Source: WGMI01 sp041739275
GTDB taxonomy: Bacteria; Bacteroidota; Bacteroidia; Flavobacteriales; Schleiferiaceae
DNA: 64,000 nt
NCBI GenBank assembly: GCA_041739275.1
Contig: JBGSOF010000004.1
Span: forward strand, 1 to 64,000
Reading direction: 5' to 3'
The first letter of the stretch is position 1, and each line of letters opens with the position of its first letter. Positions 8,723 through 17,271 of the stretch are shown one piece after another. Made by a program: the position numbers and the translations under genes. The notes under the pieces are model-generated. The model made no database searches and was not told the DNA's origin. It saw only the letters and a program-made list of their open reading frames with translations.

Positions 8723-9985
8723 TTAGCGTCCAATGTCTTTGCGGTAATGCATTCCGTCGAATCGAATGTGTTTCGCCGCGGCATAGCAGTGTTCAAGTGC
8801 TTGGCTGAGACTGTCAGCGGTCGAAGAAGCTGAAAGTACGCGTCCGCCCCAGCTCACAATGCTTCCTCCTTCTTCTCGTCGAGTCCCGGAGTGAAAGATT
8901 TGAACCCCTTCCAATTCGTGCAAGCCTTCGATTCGATCTCCTTTCCGAGGATTCGCGGGGTATCCCTCTGAACAAAGCACCACGGTGGCCGAAGATCGGG
9001 GCGAAATACGCACCGGGCTCAGGGGTTCTCCCCGTCCCAATTCAACCATATGGCTCAGCAAATCGCTTTCGAGCCGCATCATCACCGACTGCGTTTCAGG
9101 GTCGCCCATACGAACGTTATATTCAATAACATAAGGCTCTCCCGAGACTTCGATCAGACCGAAAAACACGAACCCGAGATAATCGATTTTCTCTTTTTCA
9201 AACGCTTCAATGGTGGGTTTCACGATGCGGGTTAAGACTTTTTCGCGCATCAAATCGTCGACAAAAGCCACGGGCGAAACGCTGCCCATTCCCCCCGTAT
9301 TCGGCCCGGTATCTCCATCTCCGACACGCTTGTAATCGCGTGCTTCGGGCAACAAAACAAAGCGGTGTCCGTCGGTTAGAGCGAAAACCGAGAATTCTCG
9401 TCCATCTAAAAAATCTTCGATGAGTATGGTCTTGGAAGAGTCTCCGAAGCGACCGCCGAGCAATTCGCGAATCTCTCGTTCGGCTTCGACACGGTCTGAG
9501 GTAATGACCACTCCCTTGCCTGCGGCCAGACCATCGGCCTTTAGAACGAAGGGAGGATCGATCGAGCGGATATGGGCTACCGCCAGTTCAATTTGCGTGG
9601 AATCAAAGACTTGCGCCCCGGCAGTCGGAATTCCGTTGCGCCGCATAAAATCTTTGGCAAAGCCCTTGCTGCCCTCGAGCCTCGCACCCGATTGACCGGG
9701 GCCGAAGAAAATTCTGTTCTCGAGCGCCGACATTTGTTCGAGCGCATCGCGCAGGCCTTCGACCAAAGGCTGTTCGGGACCGACAATGGCGAGGTCAATC
9801 GAATAATCGTCGAGCGCGCGCGCCACACTTGAGGTGTCTAGGAGATCGAGATCCAGGTTCTCTCCATATTCTGAAGTCCCGGGATTTCCGGGCCCTATAT
9901 AAAGTTTCTCGCACAGAGGGCTCTCTGAAATCTTTTTGGCCAAGGCGTGTTCTCGACCTCCCCCTCCCAAGATGAGTACATTCAT
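8723..9985 (-). CDS. purD: Phosphoribosylamine-glycine ligase (GAR synthetase)
   Basis: ATP-dependent ligation of glycine to phosphoribosylamine in purine synthesis. The 420 residues match the usual PurD length. The N-terminus MNVLILGGGGREHALA, the ATP-grasp segment with VLKADGLAAGKGV and the diagnostic GDTGPNTGGMGS are all present. It is a single-gene transcription unit; the CATCTTTG element lies only 4 bases before the ATG, so the mRNA may be leaderless. Confidence 0.97.
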   Translation of the reverse strand: MNVLILGGGGREHALAKKISESPLCEKLYIGPGNPGTSEYGENLDLDLLDTSSVARALDDYSIDLAIVGPEQPLVEGLRDALEQMSALENRIFFGPGQSGARLEGSKGFAKDFMRRNGIPTAGAQVFDSTQIELAVAHIRSIDPPFVLKADGLAAGKGVVITSDRVEAEREIRELLGGRFGDSSKTILIEDFLDGREFSVFALTDGHRFVLLPEARDYKRVGDGDTGPNTGGMGSVSPVAFVDDLMREKVLTRIVKPTIEAFEKEKIDYLGFVFFGLIEVSGEPYVIEYNVRMGDPETQSVMMRLESDLLSHMVELGRGEPLSPVRISPRSSATVVLCSEGYPANPRKGDRIEGLHELEGVQIFHSGTRREEGGSIVSWGGRVLSASSTADSLSQALEHCYAAAKHIRFDGMHYRKDIGR

Positions 9986-9989
9986 GGGG

Positions 9990-9997
9990 CAAAGATG
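9990..9997 (-). promoter_or_regulatory. -7 promoter element abutting purD
   Basis: Minus-strand CATCTTTG (one mismatch to TAnnTTTG), then CCCC, then the purD ATG. A start site about 5-7 bases downstream of the element would coincide with the start codon. Confidence 0.6.
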
Positions 9998-10051
9998 CGT
10001 TGCATAGGGCGGACTCGCTCAGATCGAGCGCGCTGAAAACGCCTTGCACCA

Positions 10052-10079
10052 TTTGCGCTTGGTGGCTTGCGTACCTTTG
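10052..10079 (+). promoter_or_regulatory. Promoter of tatA
   Basis: TTTG at 10052-10055 and TACCTTTG at 10072-10079 are separated by 16 bases, close to the Bacteroidota -33/-7 arrangement. The tatA ATG follows 18 bases later. Confidence 0.6.
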
Positions 10080-10097
10080 TAGCTTAAACGGATCAAC

Positions 10098-10304
10098 ATG
10101 AAACTCGCTATTTTACTCGGCGTCATTGGCCCTTGGCAAATTGCGCTCATCGCCCTTTTGGTCGTGGTTCTCTTTGGCGGAAAGCGCATTCCCGAACTAA
10201 TGAAAGGCCTCGGTGGTGGGATTCGAGAATTTAAGAAATCGATGCGCGAAGAAGATGCGCCCGAATCGAACAAGGCGATTGACAAAAGCGATCGGACCTC
10301 GTGA
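10098..10304 (+). CDS. tatA: Sec-independent (twin-arginine) translocase subunit TatA
   Basis: A 68-residue protein with one N-terminal transmembrane helix (GPWQIALIALLVVVLFGG), then the amphipathic helix beginning KRIPELMKGLGGGIREFKKS and a short charged tail. This is the complete TatA/E plan; these proteins oligomerise to form the channel for folded, twin-arginine substrates. It is followed 5 bases later by gatA. Confidence 0.95.
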   Translation: MKLAILLGVIGPWQIALIALLVVVLFGGKRIPELMKGLGGGIREFKKSMREEDAPESNKAIDKSDRTS

Positions 10305-10309
10305 TCGGT

Positions 10310-11752
10310 ATGAATTTTAAGACCTCGACTTATGCTGAGCTCCGAACAGAACTCGATGCCGGCCGCACCAATTGCGTCGAACGCGTTCGGGAGCACATCC
10401 TCAGAATTCGCGGATTCGAACGCCTGAATGCCTTTCTCGAAGTTTTTGAAGAGCGGGCGCTCGCTCAGGCAGCCGAGGTAGATCGGAAGCTCAAAGAGGG
10501 CTCTGCCGGAAAGCTGGCGGGCTGGATTGTCGGGATTAAAGACAACCTCTGCCTCGAGGGAGCTCATTGTTATGCGGGCTCTCGAATCTTGGAAAATTTT
10601 TCTTCGCTCTTTACCGCGACCGCTGTTGGCCGGTTGATCGATGAAGATGCCATTGTGATCGGCCGCCTCAATTGCGACGAATTTGCCATGGGTTCGTCGA
10701 ACGAACACTCGGCTTATGGGCCGGTTCTGAATCCACTCGACGAATCTCGAGTTCCCGGGGGAAGTTCCGGAGGGTCGGCTGCAGCGGTTGCGGCGGGTCT
10801 ATGCGATGCCTCTCTGGGGAGCGACACCGGGGGCAGCATCCGTCAACCCGCGGCATTTACGGGTTTGGTCGGGTTAAAGCCCACCTACGGCCGCATTTCG
10901 CGCCACGGGCTCATTGCCTATGCCAGCAGCTTCGATCAGATCGGCTGTTTTACGCATACGGTTGAAGATGCATCGCGCATGCTGGAAATCATGGCCGGAA
11001 AAGACGCTTTCGACGCGGGCAGTTCGGCCATCGAAGTTCACCATCACGACGGGGTAATGAAAGACGAAGCCAGCCCCAAGCGGATTGCCGTGCTCAAAGC
11101 AGCGCTCGATCACCCCGGTCTTGAACCCTCGGCAAAAGCGCATTTTGAAGAGGTGGTGACGCTCCTCCGGGCCCAGGGCCACGAGGTTGTTCCGGTTGAA
11201 TTCGAGCACCTCGACCAATTGGTACCCATTTATTATTTGCTTACGACCTCTGAAGCTTCGAGCAATCTCGCTCGTTACGACGGGGTTCGTTACGGATACA
11301 GAACCCGCGAAGCCGAAAACCTCGAAGAGCTCCACCGAAAATCGAGAACCGAAGGCTTCGGGACCGAAGTCAAGCGGCGAATCCTCTTGGGGACCTTTGT
11401 TCTGAGTGCCGGTTATTACGATGCGTACTATACCAAGGCCCAGAAAGCCCGCAGAATGGTGAGCGAATGGGTGGAGCGCGTCTTTGCAGAATTCGACTTT
11501 TTGATGAGTCCCACCACCCCGCACGAGGCCTTTGAGCTCAACCGAGAAACCGACGACCCCACGGTGATGTACCTCGAAGACATCTACACGGTGTTGGCGA
11601 ACATTGCGGGCATCCCCGCCATCAGCATCCCCACAGGCAAGGGCAAGCGCGGTTTGCCTTTGGGAACACAGTTTATGTCTGCTCCTTTTTCCGAGGAACG
11701 ACTTTTGCTGTTCACGCGACAATTCCATTCACAGTTGCGCGTTCATAACTGA
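10310..11752 (+). CDS. gatA: Aspartyl/glutamyl-tRNA amidotransferase subunit A
   Basis: Amidase subunit of GatCAB, which releases ammonia from glutamine for transamidation of Glu-tRNA(Gln) and Asp-tRNA(Asn). The amidase signature GGSSGGSAAAVAAG lies near residue 145, the catalytic lysine in GIKDNL near residue 73, and the catalytic serines in the SDTGGSIRQP segment. 480 residues is normal. A GTG at 10301 overlaps the tatA stop; ATG 10310 is preferred because it gives the standard N-terminus. An asnS gene also lies in this window, so the main role of the complex here may be Gln-tRNA synthesis; this is inference. Confidence 0.95.
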   Translation: MNFKTSTYAELRTELDAGRTNCVERVREHILRIRGFERLNAFLEVFEERALAQAAEVDRKLKEGSAGKLAGWIVGIKDNLCLEGAHCYAGSRILENFSSLFTATAVGRLIDEDAIVIGRLNCDEFAMGSSNEHSAYGPVLNPLDESRVPGGSSGGSAAAVAAGLCDASLGSDTGGSIRQPAAFTGLVGLKPTYGRISRHGLIAYASSFDQIGCFTHTVEDASRMLEIMAGKDAFDAGSSAIEVHHHDGVMKDEASPKRIAVLKAALDHPGLEPSAKAHFEEVVTLLRAQGHEVVPVEFEHLDQLVPIYYLLTTSEASSNLARYDGVRYGYRTREAENLEELHRKSRTEGFGTEVKRRILLGTFVLSAGYYDAYYTKAQKARRMVSEWVERVFAEFDFLMSPTTPHEAFELNRETDDPTVMYLEDIYTVLANIAGIPAISIPTGKGKRGLPLGTQFMSAPFSEERLLLFTRQFHSQLRVHN

Positions 11753-11813
11753 ATCGCGCTCGAGTTTGGGTTTTACTCATTGGGGCTAGCTTAAGCCCTT
11801 GATTTAGACACCT

Positions 11814-13427
11814 ATGCAAAGATATTTTTCACTGCTCGCCACTTGTGCTCTTTTATGGAGTTCAATAGCTTATTCTCAGCAGGTTAACACCATTCCAACG
11901 GCCCCGGACAGCAGTGTTTTGTTCAAGGCTTTTGAGAACGATGGTGCACTCAAACACATCGACAGCCTGTTGGTTGCGTCGGTAAATCGAAAAATTTATC
12001 CCGAAATGCACTCCGCGCTTTGGGACAGTGTTTGCCCGACGTTTCCCAGCGAAACGGTGCGGCAGCGCATGCGCCAGCTGGACGCACGCAGCCCGCTGAA
12101 ACTGACTTATAACCCAGCTGTTCAAGGCTTTATAAACTTGTATCTCGAGCGCCGACGCGAGCAAATGGCTCGGATGCTCGGCGAGCAAGACTTGTATTTC
12201 CCCATGTTCGAAGACGCGCTCGAACGCCACGGTTTGCCCATGGAGCTCAAATATTTGGCGATTGTTGAATCTGCGCTCAAACCCGACGCTCTGAGCCGGG
12301 CAGGTGCGCGTGGTCTGTGGCAGTTTATGCCTTCTACGGGCAAGCAATACGGGCTCGAAATCGACAGCTATGTAGACGAGCGCTGCGATCCTGCACAATC
12401 TACCGAAGCCGCGTGTCGCTTTTTGAAAGATCTGTATTCGATTTTCGGCGATTGGAACTTGGCTCTGGCCGCCTACAATTCGGGGCCGGGCAACGTTCGA
12501 AAGGCCATTCGAAAGAGCGGCGGGCAGATGGACTTCTGGGCCATCAGCCCCTACTTGCCCGCGGAGACCCGCGGCTATGTCCCTGCCTTTATCGCGGTGA
12601 ACTACGCCATGAGCCATGCGGCAGACTATCGTCTCCACCCGATCAAACCGCCGTTTAACCACCCCTCGGTCGAGGCTGTGGCGCTCGATCATCCGATGTC
12701 GTTCGAACAGTTGGCGGCGCTGTTGAGCGCGAGCGTTGACGCCATCGATTATCTGAACCCCGTGTACAAAAAGAACTTTGTGCCGGGCACTGAATTCAAG
12801 CCCTTGCCCGTTCGTCTGCCGCTCGAAAAAGCCGGTGTTTTCCACAGCTTCCAAGACTCGATCAAATCGCTGGCCTTGCTCGCCAACCAGCGCGAAATCG
12901 AAGCGGAGCGGGCTTCGATGGAACGCAAAAAGGAAGAGCCCGAAATTCGCTATGTGACGCACAAAGTGAAGAGGGGCGAAAGTTTGGGGCGAATTGCCGC
13001 CAAGTACGACATCAGCGTTTCTCAGCTCAAAGACTGGAACAATCTGCGGTCGAACACCATTCACACGGGTCAGAGACTGGCCATCAAAACGCTGGAGCCC
13101 AAAGGCCAACGACCTACGACCGTGGCGGAAAGCAAGCCTGCCGAAACGGCGAATACCGATACTCTTACGGCGGCTAGAACATCTCATTCGGTTCCCGACA
13201 GCGAGCCGGATCCCGAAAAGGCGAGCAGTGAGAAACTCGTCGATGTGGGGCCGAGCAAGAAATCGCCTGATGTGGTGTATTACAAGGTCCAACCAGGAGA
13301 CACCCTGTATAGCATTGCCCGACAGTATCCGGGAATTTCGGCGGGCAACATTATGGAGTGGAATAAGATTCAAAATGCCAAGAGCCTGAAAGCCGGAACG
13401 AAACTCAAGATTCTTGTAAAAGGTTGA
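11814..13427 (+). CDS. Membrane-bound lytic transglycosylase (MltD-like) with two LysM domains
   Basis: Cleaves peptidoglycan glycan strands. A signal peptide (residues 1-21, ending AYS) is followed by an SLT-type transglycosylase domain. The catalytic Glu lies in AIVESAL near residue 152, followed by GLWQFMPSTG, and the AAYNSGPGNV signature lies near residue 220. Two C-terminal LysM domains begin near residues 379 and 488 (VKRGESLGRIA and VQPGDTLYSIA) and bind peptidoglycan. The DUF4837 gene overlaps its stop codon, a pairing typical of Flavobacteriia. Confidence 0.92.
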   Translation: MQRYFSLLATCALLWSSIAYSQQVNTIPTAPDSSVLFKAFENDGALKHIDSLLVASVNRKIYPEMHSALWDSVCPTFPSETVRQRMRQLDARSPLKLTYNPAVQGFINLYLERRREQMARMLGEQDLYFPMFEDALERHGLPMELKYLAIVESALKPDALSRAGARGLWQFMPSTGKQYGLEIDSYVDERCDPAQSTEAACRFLKDLYSIFGDWNLALAAYNSGPGNVRKAIRKSGGQMDFWAISPYLPAETRGYVPAFIAVNYAMSHAADYRLHPIKPPFNHPSVEAVALDHPMSFEQLAALLSASVDAIDYLNPVYKKNFVPGTEFKPLPVRLPLEKAGVFHSFQDSIKSLALLANQREIEAERASMERKKEEPEIRYVTHKVKRGESLGRIAAKYDISVSQLKDWNNLRSNTIHTGQRLAIKTLEPKGQRPTTVAESKPAETANTDTLTAARTSHSVPDSEPDPEKASSEKLVDVGPSKKSPDVVYYKVQPGDTLYSIARQYPGISAGNIMEWNKIQNAKSLKAGTKLKILVKG

Positions 13428-14452
13428 TGAGGGCGCGCTCTGGGCTTGTTTTGATGGTGGTTGGATGGGGTCTTCTCTCCTCGTCTTGCGACTCTGAAAA
13501 CCCGGGTTCGGAGGGTATGCTCCCGAGCAGCAATGGGGCCGCACTCGAGGTCTTGGTCGTGGCCGAAGACGGTCTTTGGAACTCTGAAGCGGGATTTAAG
13601 CTCAGATCGGTTTTGCAAGCGCCTGTGCAGGGGATGCCTCAGGCAGAGCCTTTGTTGAAAGTGGTTCAAATCGACCCGAGCGAGCTCCAGAGCTTGATGC
13701 GCCGTTCGCGGAACATGGTTTTTTTGAAGGACGATGGGGCGGCTGAGTTTCAGGGGATTCGAGATCGATGGGCGAGCCCTCAAAACGTTTGGCTCTTTCA
13801 AGCACCGAGCCGAGACTCGCTCGAAGAGTTGGTTCAGACCTATGCGCACCAAATGGCTTCAGAGGCCATTGCGTCTGAACGTCTTCACCTCATGAAACGG
13901 CTCAAGGCCAAACCCGCGGCTCAAAGCCAATGGATGCGCGAAAAAGGCCTCGAGTTCAATTTGATTCCGGGCTTCAAACTGACGACCGACAAGCCTGACG
14001 CTTCGGTCTTTTGGAATCGGAAAACGCGCAGCGATCAATGCATTATTATGTATTCCAGGCCTCTGGAAGATGATTCGCTGGCCTCAGGTCAGGGTTGGAT
14101 CGAAGCGCGAAACGACATCGCCAGGCGCTATGTTCCCGGTCAGTTGGAAGGCAGCCACATGATTACCGAAACAGAGCCTGCGCCTGCTTTTTTACCGATC
14201 AACTTTAATGGGATGTTCGGATATGAAATCCGAGGACTTTGGAAGGTGAAAGGAGATTTTATGGGCGGTCCGTTTCTCTCGTATTCGCTCTACGACGAAG
14301 AGGCCAAGCGGATTGTCGTTGTCGAGGGATTTTGCTTTGCCCCGGAAATCGAAAAGCGAGCCTTGATGTTTGAATTGGAGAGCATACTACACACTGTGAA
14401 ACTCTCAAAGGCTGCCTCCAACCCCCCTAGCGCGACTTCGACGGAGAAGTGA
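13427..14452 (+). CDS. DUF4837 family lipoprotein
   Basis: 341 residues with a lipoprotein-type signal (LVLMVVGWGLLSSSC, lipobox Cys near residue 22). The body matches DUF4837 in length and layout: an internal WMREKG..FNLIPGFK segment and a conserved GP(F)LSY segment. The family is restricted to Bacteroidota and its function is unknown. The ATG overlaps the previous stop (TGATG), showing translational coupling to the lytic transglycosylase and suggesting an envelope role. Confidence 0.82.
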   Translation: MRARSGLVLMVVGWGLLSSSCDSENPGSEGMLPSSNGAALEVLVVAEDGLWNSEAGFKLRSVLQAPVQGMPQAEPLLKVVQIDPSELQSLMRRSRNMVFLKDDGAAEFQGIRDRWASPQNVWLFQAPSRDSLEELVQTYAHQMASEAIASERLHLMKRLKAKPAAQSQWMREKGLEFNLIPGFKLTTDKPDASVFWNRKTRSDQCIIMYSRPLEDDSLASGQGWIEARNDIARRYVPGQLEGSHMITETEPAPAFLPINFNGMFGYEIRGLWKVKGDFMGGPFLSYSLYDEEAKRIVVVEGFCFAPEIEKRALMFELESILHTVKLSKAASNPPSATSTEK

Positions 14453-14560
14453 CCCGGGCTCAGCGGTTCTTAGTTTTGAACGGCTGATCGGATCTCTAAT
14501 GGCCGGACATGAAGATTAGTCTTTCATCTCCATTTTTGTCTGGCTCAAGAATGGGGAAGC

Positions 14561-14920
14561 CTACAGTTTTTTCTTCTGTTCATTTATCTCTAAACAACCC
14601 ATTTCTGAATAGTCCCGATCTAGGATAAATGCAGTGATGATGTCCTTATGATCCAATAATACACGAATCAAGTTATAGGTACTCGTATTCCCTGTTCGAA
14701 GCCAAATTACCTTAGGAGGATGTCCAAATAATGTTACTAAATCGTAGAAGTCCGAGTCGAATGTGACAATTATAAAGTTTTCTTTCCTTGCATAATCCTA
14801 TAATTCACGATCTGTCTTATTTTCAAGACCTATTTCTCTTACTTGTCTGCAACCATCAAATACCGATTTTAATTCTTTCGAGACCCGAAATGAAATGTTT
14901 TGGTCAAAAAGGAGCTTCAC
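14561..14920 (-). pseudogene. DUF5615 PIN-like toxin, broken by an in-frame stop
   Basis: The minus-strand reading frame from GTG (14918-14920, overlapping the DUF433 stop) to TAG (14561-14563) encodes a 119-residue DUF5615 protein: KLLFDQNISFRV at the start, IIVTFDSDFYDL in the middle and KVIWLRTGNTSTYNL later. Codon 41 (14798-14800) is TAG, directly after REL and before DYARKEN. The family usually has Trp there (LWDYA), so a TGG to TAG change is the simplest explanation. All other family motifs remain in frame, pointing to a recent inactivation. Alternatives are a sequencing error or a truncated 40-residue product. This region is clearly more AT-rich than its surroundings, which suggests horizontal acquisition. 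Confidence 0.85.
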
Positions 14921-15141
14921 GAAGCAATGAGAATTTTGTGTTCTCTGTCTGCAGCATAAGAAAGGGCTGCCGTTAAATCATCTTCATTCAATTCGGGAAA
15001 GTCATTCAAAATGTCCTTTTTGCTCATACCCGAAGCAAGCCAACTCAAAATATCATACACGCTAATTCTCATACCACGAATGCACGGTCTACCAAAGCGA
15101 ACCTGTGGGTCTATGGTTATAATTTCAGAATAATGTTTCAT
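14917..15141 (-). CDS. DUF433 family antitoxin-like protein
   Basis: A 74-residue protein with the classic DUF433 pattern: ITIDPQVRFGRPCIRGMRI, then YDILSWLASGMS and a C-terminal LSYAADREH. DUF433 proteins are small winged-helix-like partners of DUF5615 PIN-like toxins and are predicted antitoxins and autoregulators. Its stop overlaps the GTG of the broken toxin by two bases (GTGA), so the pair was translationally coupled. The gene itself appears intact. A GTTGTGCCC motif lies about 47 bases upstream, similar to the one upstream of the next island gene. Confidence 0.9.
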   Translation of the reverse strand: MKHYSEIITIDPQVRFGRPCIRGMRISVYDILSWLASGMSKKDILNDFPELNEDDLTAALSYAADREHKILIAS

Positions 15142-15576
15142 GTCCCTAAGATAACCAAATGCCCCGTGCTCTCAAATTGTTCCTTTCGGGCACAACTCAA
15201 ACTGAACCCTTACTTCTTCTTTTCGTCCCCTCCACCGGAGTGGCTTCTGAACTGCACGGCAAGGAGTTCCGAAAAAACCATCTCCCCGAAAGCGAGCACA
15301 AATTGATGGCGGGTCGGGGCGGGTAAGACTGCACGAGAGAATCCTTATTCCGTTCTTCTCGCGTGCACGACCGGATCGGCCAAATACGTCACCGACTCAT
15401 TTTTAATCTCTTTCAAACCACCTCTGGTGAATCGCGTTGGCGCCCGGTTAATCAAAAAAACCAGGGCGAGGGGACTCGCCCAACAGCCCGGCGCCTGCAA
15501 TACTCCGTACCTTCTTCAAGCCACGCGAAAGGATTCGCGCGGCAGCGGGGGGTGTTATGCCCGGGCTTTTTTCTTT
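15142..15576. other. Non-coding, hairpin-rich stretch inside the accessory island
   Basis: No convincing gene. Three clear hairpins: TGCACG/CGTGCA arms at 15330-15367 (extended by imperfect pairing), GGGCGAG/CTCGCCC with a GGGA loop at 15464-15481, and CGCGAA/TTCGCG with an AGGA loop at 15524-15539. On the minus strand the part from GCATAAC (15554-15560) to GTTGGGC (15478-15484) is 83 bases long. It has ends resembling the inverse-core and core sites of an integron attC, with the third hairpin between them. The attC reading is speculative. Confidence 0.4.
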
Positions 15577-16237
15577 TCAACTTGTCGTAAAGTAATTAAT
15601 TATCAATTTATCTCCTTGTCTCCATTTTATCCAGCCTGATTTTATTGGAGTCTTACTGTCAGTGAAATTTTCGTCACAGTGTTCAGGAGTTGTGATTTCA
15701 ATCCAATCTCCTTTCATCGTTCTGACCACAAAACAGTCCGTTCCCTGATAGTGGATTTCTGACGAATTGTAAATAGGTTCTGTTCTTATTTGCTGTGGAA
15801 AACTTGAACGTCGCTCCACCCCAAACATATCTTTTAGATATTCTTCCCAATCATCGAATTTTGTCCAGTCAGTCCTTTTCAACCAATACGTTGTCCTGGT
15901 TTCGTTGTTTACTATGATCTCGAACCACTTGTCAGTCTGATTTATGCAACGAAAAGTGAATGTATTATAATCTAACCAAAGAACTTCTGGTTTTAGCCAT
16001 TCTTTTTGTTTGTCAAGGTCTTTGATATTCCAACTGTTAATACTTCTGTCGTCAAAAAATTCAACGACCTTTTTGGGTTGTGTGGCTGAAGTATCCGAGT
16101 AAAACTCCAAAATAGTTTTGTCGTCAAAGGCAATAGAGACTAGTCCGATTCCAAGGTCGGTTTGTGACCAAACTTGGGTCGAGTATAAAATCAGTATGTT
16201 AATTATTAGCAGTCTCATTTTTTAGCTTGGGCATAAC
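15554..16237. repeat. Inverted 9-bp motif pair flanking the orphan gene
   Basis: GTTATGCCC at 15554-15562 and GGGCATAAC at 16229-16237 are exact inverted copies. They lie 14 bases beyond the stop and 10 bases before the start of the enclosed minus-strand gene. GGGCACAAC at 15188-15196 is a near-copy upstream of the DUF433 gene. This is the geometry expected of a captured gene cassette. Confidence 0.55.
15577..16218 (-). CDS. Secreted orphan protein, unknown function
   Basis: 213 residues beginning with a signal peptide (MRLLIINILILYSTQVWSQ, predicted cleavage after WS). The mature part is rich in Trp, Asp, Thr and Lys (DKWFEIIVNNE, WIKWRQGDKLIINY), suggesting a small beta-rich periplasmic or extracellular domain. 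A repeated W.EI pattern (DKWFEIIV, GDWIEITT) hints at internal duplication, possibly SH3-like. I do not recognise the family. The sequence is markedly AT-rich compared with the neighbouring core genes and is flanked by inverted GTTATGCCC motifs, so it was probably acquired horizontally. Confidence 0.75.
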   Translation of the reverse strand: MRLLIINILILYSTQVWSQTDLGIGLVSIAFDDKTILEFYSDTSATQPKKVVEFFDDRSINSWNIKDLDKQKEWLKPEVLWLDYNTFTFRCINQTDKWFEIIVNNETRTTYWLKRTDWTKFDDWEEYLKDMFGVERRSSFPQQIRTEPIYNSSEIHYQGTDCFVVRTMKGDWIEITTPEHCDENFTDSKTPIKSGWIKWRQGDKLIINYFTTS

Positions 16238-16240
16238 TTA

Positions 16241-16299
16241 CTTATAACAACACCTTTCCTCCTCCTACACAACCCATATCAGCTTATAACCACACCTTT
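16241..16299. repeat. Two direct copies of a 17-bp motif
   Basis: CTTATAACAACACCTTT (16241-16257) and CTTATAACCACACCTTT (16283-16299) differ at one base. They lie just upstream of the orphan gene, next to the GGGCATAAC motif, and may be remains of successive cassette junctions. Confidence 0.5.
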
Positions 16300-16536
16300 T
16301 GGACTCTTGGTGGCAGATTAGAGGTCATTAACGAGCCGGAGACAGACTGGGCGCACTTTTCAGGAATGTGGGCATAGAGCACAGAAGTTCCCCTAAGCGC
16401 GAGCAGCTCTTAAAAGTACCGCAAATCCGTACCGCATACAAGACGAGTAGTTTCCCGGGAAGGCCTCATGGGTAAAGCGAGGGGCGCCTTCCATCCCCGC
16501 TATTCATACCGCTCCGACGACCATAAACTGCCCCCC
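16300..16536. other. Intergenic stretch at the edge of the accessory island
   Basis: No gene seen. GGAAGGC at 16458-16464 and GCCTTCC at 16486-16492 can pair into a hairpin. The minus-strand recO stop follows at 16537. Nothing else is recognisable. Confidence 0.4.
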
Positions 16537-17265
16537 CTAAGCCCACAACGCGCGCAAAACTTCGAGGCTTTTGAGCTCAGCCATGCCCGGCAGATGCTCT
16601 CGATGAAAAGACACCAAAAAATCGATCAGCTCAGCCCGGAGATCTGGGCGTGAATCGAGTTCGGCCATTTGATCGAAATCAGCCGTAACCAAGGCAGACA
16701 AAAGAGCGCCCGTTTCAGGACCAACCTCTTGATGCGCACTCCCGCGTTTGCGCCAACGACCGCTCGAACGATCGAAGTCGAGCCCCGGCTCAGGAGCCGC
16801 CTCGATCGCATAACCCAAGAATCCCGCAGCCCGCACCAAGACCCAATGCGGAAAAAGCGGGCACCCTTCAGTCCGATCGTAGGCCTCGAGCGCAGCCGAC
16901 AAAAACTGAAACATCCCCCGCATCGAACCTTGTTCGCCGACGGCTTTGTCGAGCCACTCCGCCAAAAAAACAGCCACCCCCGTTCGATTCGGACGCTCGT
17001 AGAGTTGTTCGTATCGATACAACAACTCAGCCGTTCTTAGCGTGGGAAGCTGCTGTTTGACATCCCTGCCCTTGGTGTCGAAAGTGACCCGAATGGGGTT
17101 TAAGGGGAAGAAAAAAGCAGGCGAAATTCGCGACTTACCCGGACCAATCGAACGGACAAAGAGCGACAGCCTGCCCCACTCAGGCTCGAGCGCATGCACC
17201 ACCGCACTGTGCTCGCCATAGCGCAACATCCGGAGGACGAGCAAGTCGTGCTGTTCAGAAGGCAT
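16537..17265 (-). CDS. recO: DNA repair protein RecO
   Basis: RecO loads RecA on SSB-coated DNA in the RecFOR pathway and anneals strands. The 242 residues show the N-terminal OB-fold start (HDLLVLRMLRYGEHSAVVHAL) with FVRSIGPGKSR and the helical C-terminal part with GCPLFPHWVLVRAAGFLGY. No zinc-binding cysteine cluster is seen, as in many Bacteroidota RecO proteins. It starts 6 bases after the porZ stop on the same strand; the recO-porZ neighbourhood recurs in Flavobacteriia. Confidence 0.93.
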   Translation of the reverse strand: MPSEQHDLLVLRMLRYGEHSAVVHALEPEWGRLSLFVRSIGPGKSRISPAFFFPLNPIRVTFDTKGRDVKQQLPTLRTAELLYRYEQLYERPNRTGVAVFLAEWLDKAVGEQGSMRGMFQFLSAALEAYDRTEGCPLFPHWVLVRAAGFLGYAIEAAPEPGLDFDRSSGRWRKRGSAHQEVGPETGALLSALVTADFDQMAELDSRPDLRAELIDFLVSFHREHLPGMAELKSLEVLRALWA

Positions 17266-17271
17266 TTATTC

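Noticed and set aside
11862..13544. 560-codon minus-strand open frame
   Set aside because: Antisense to the lytic transglycosylase gene; Arg/Phe/His-rich shadow composition.
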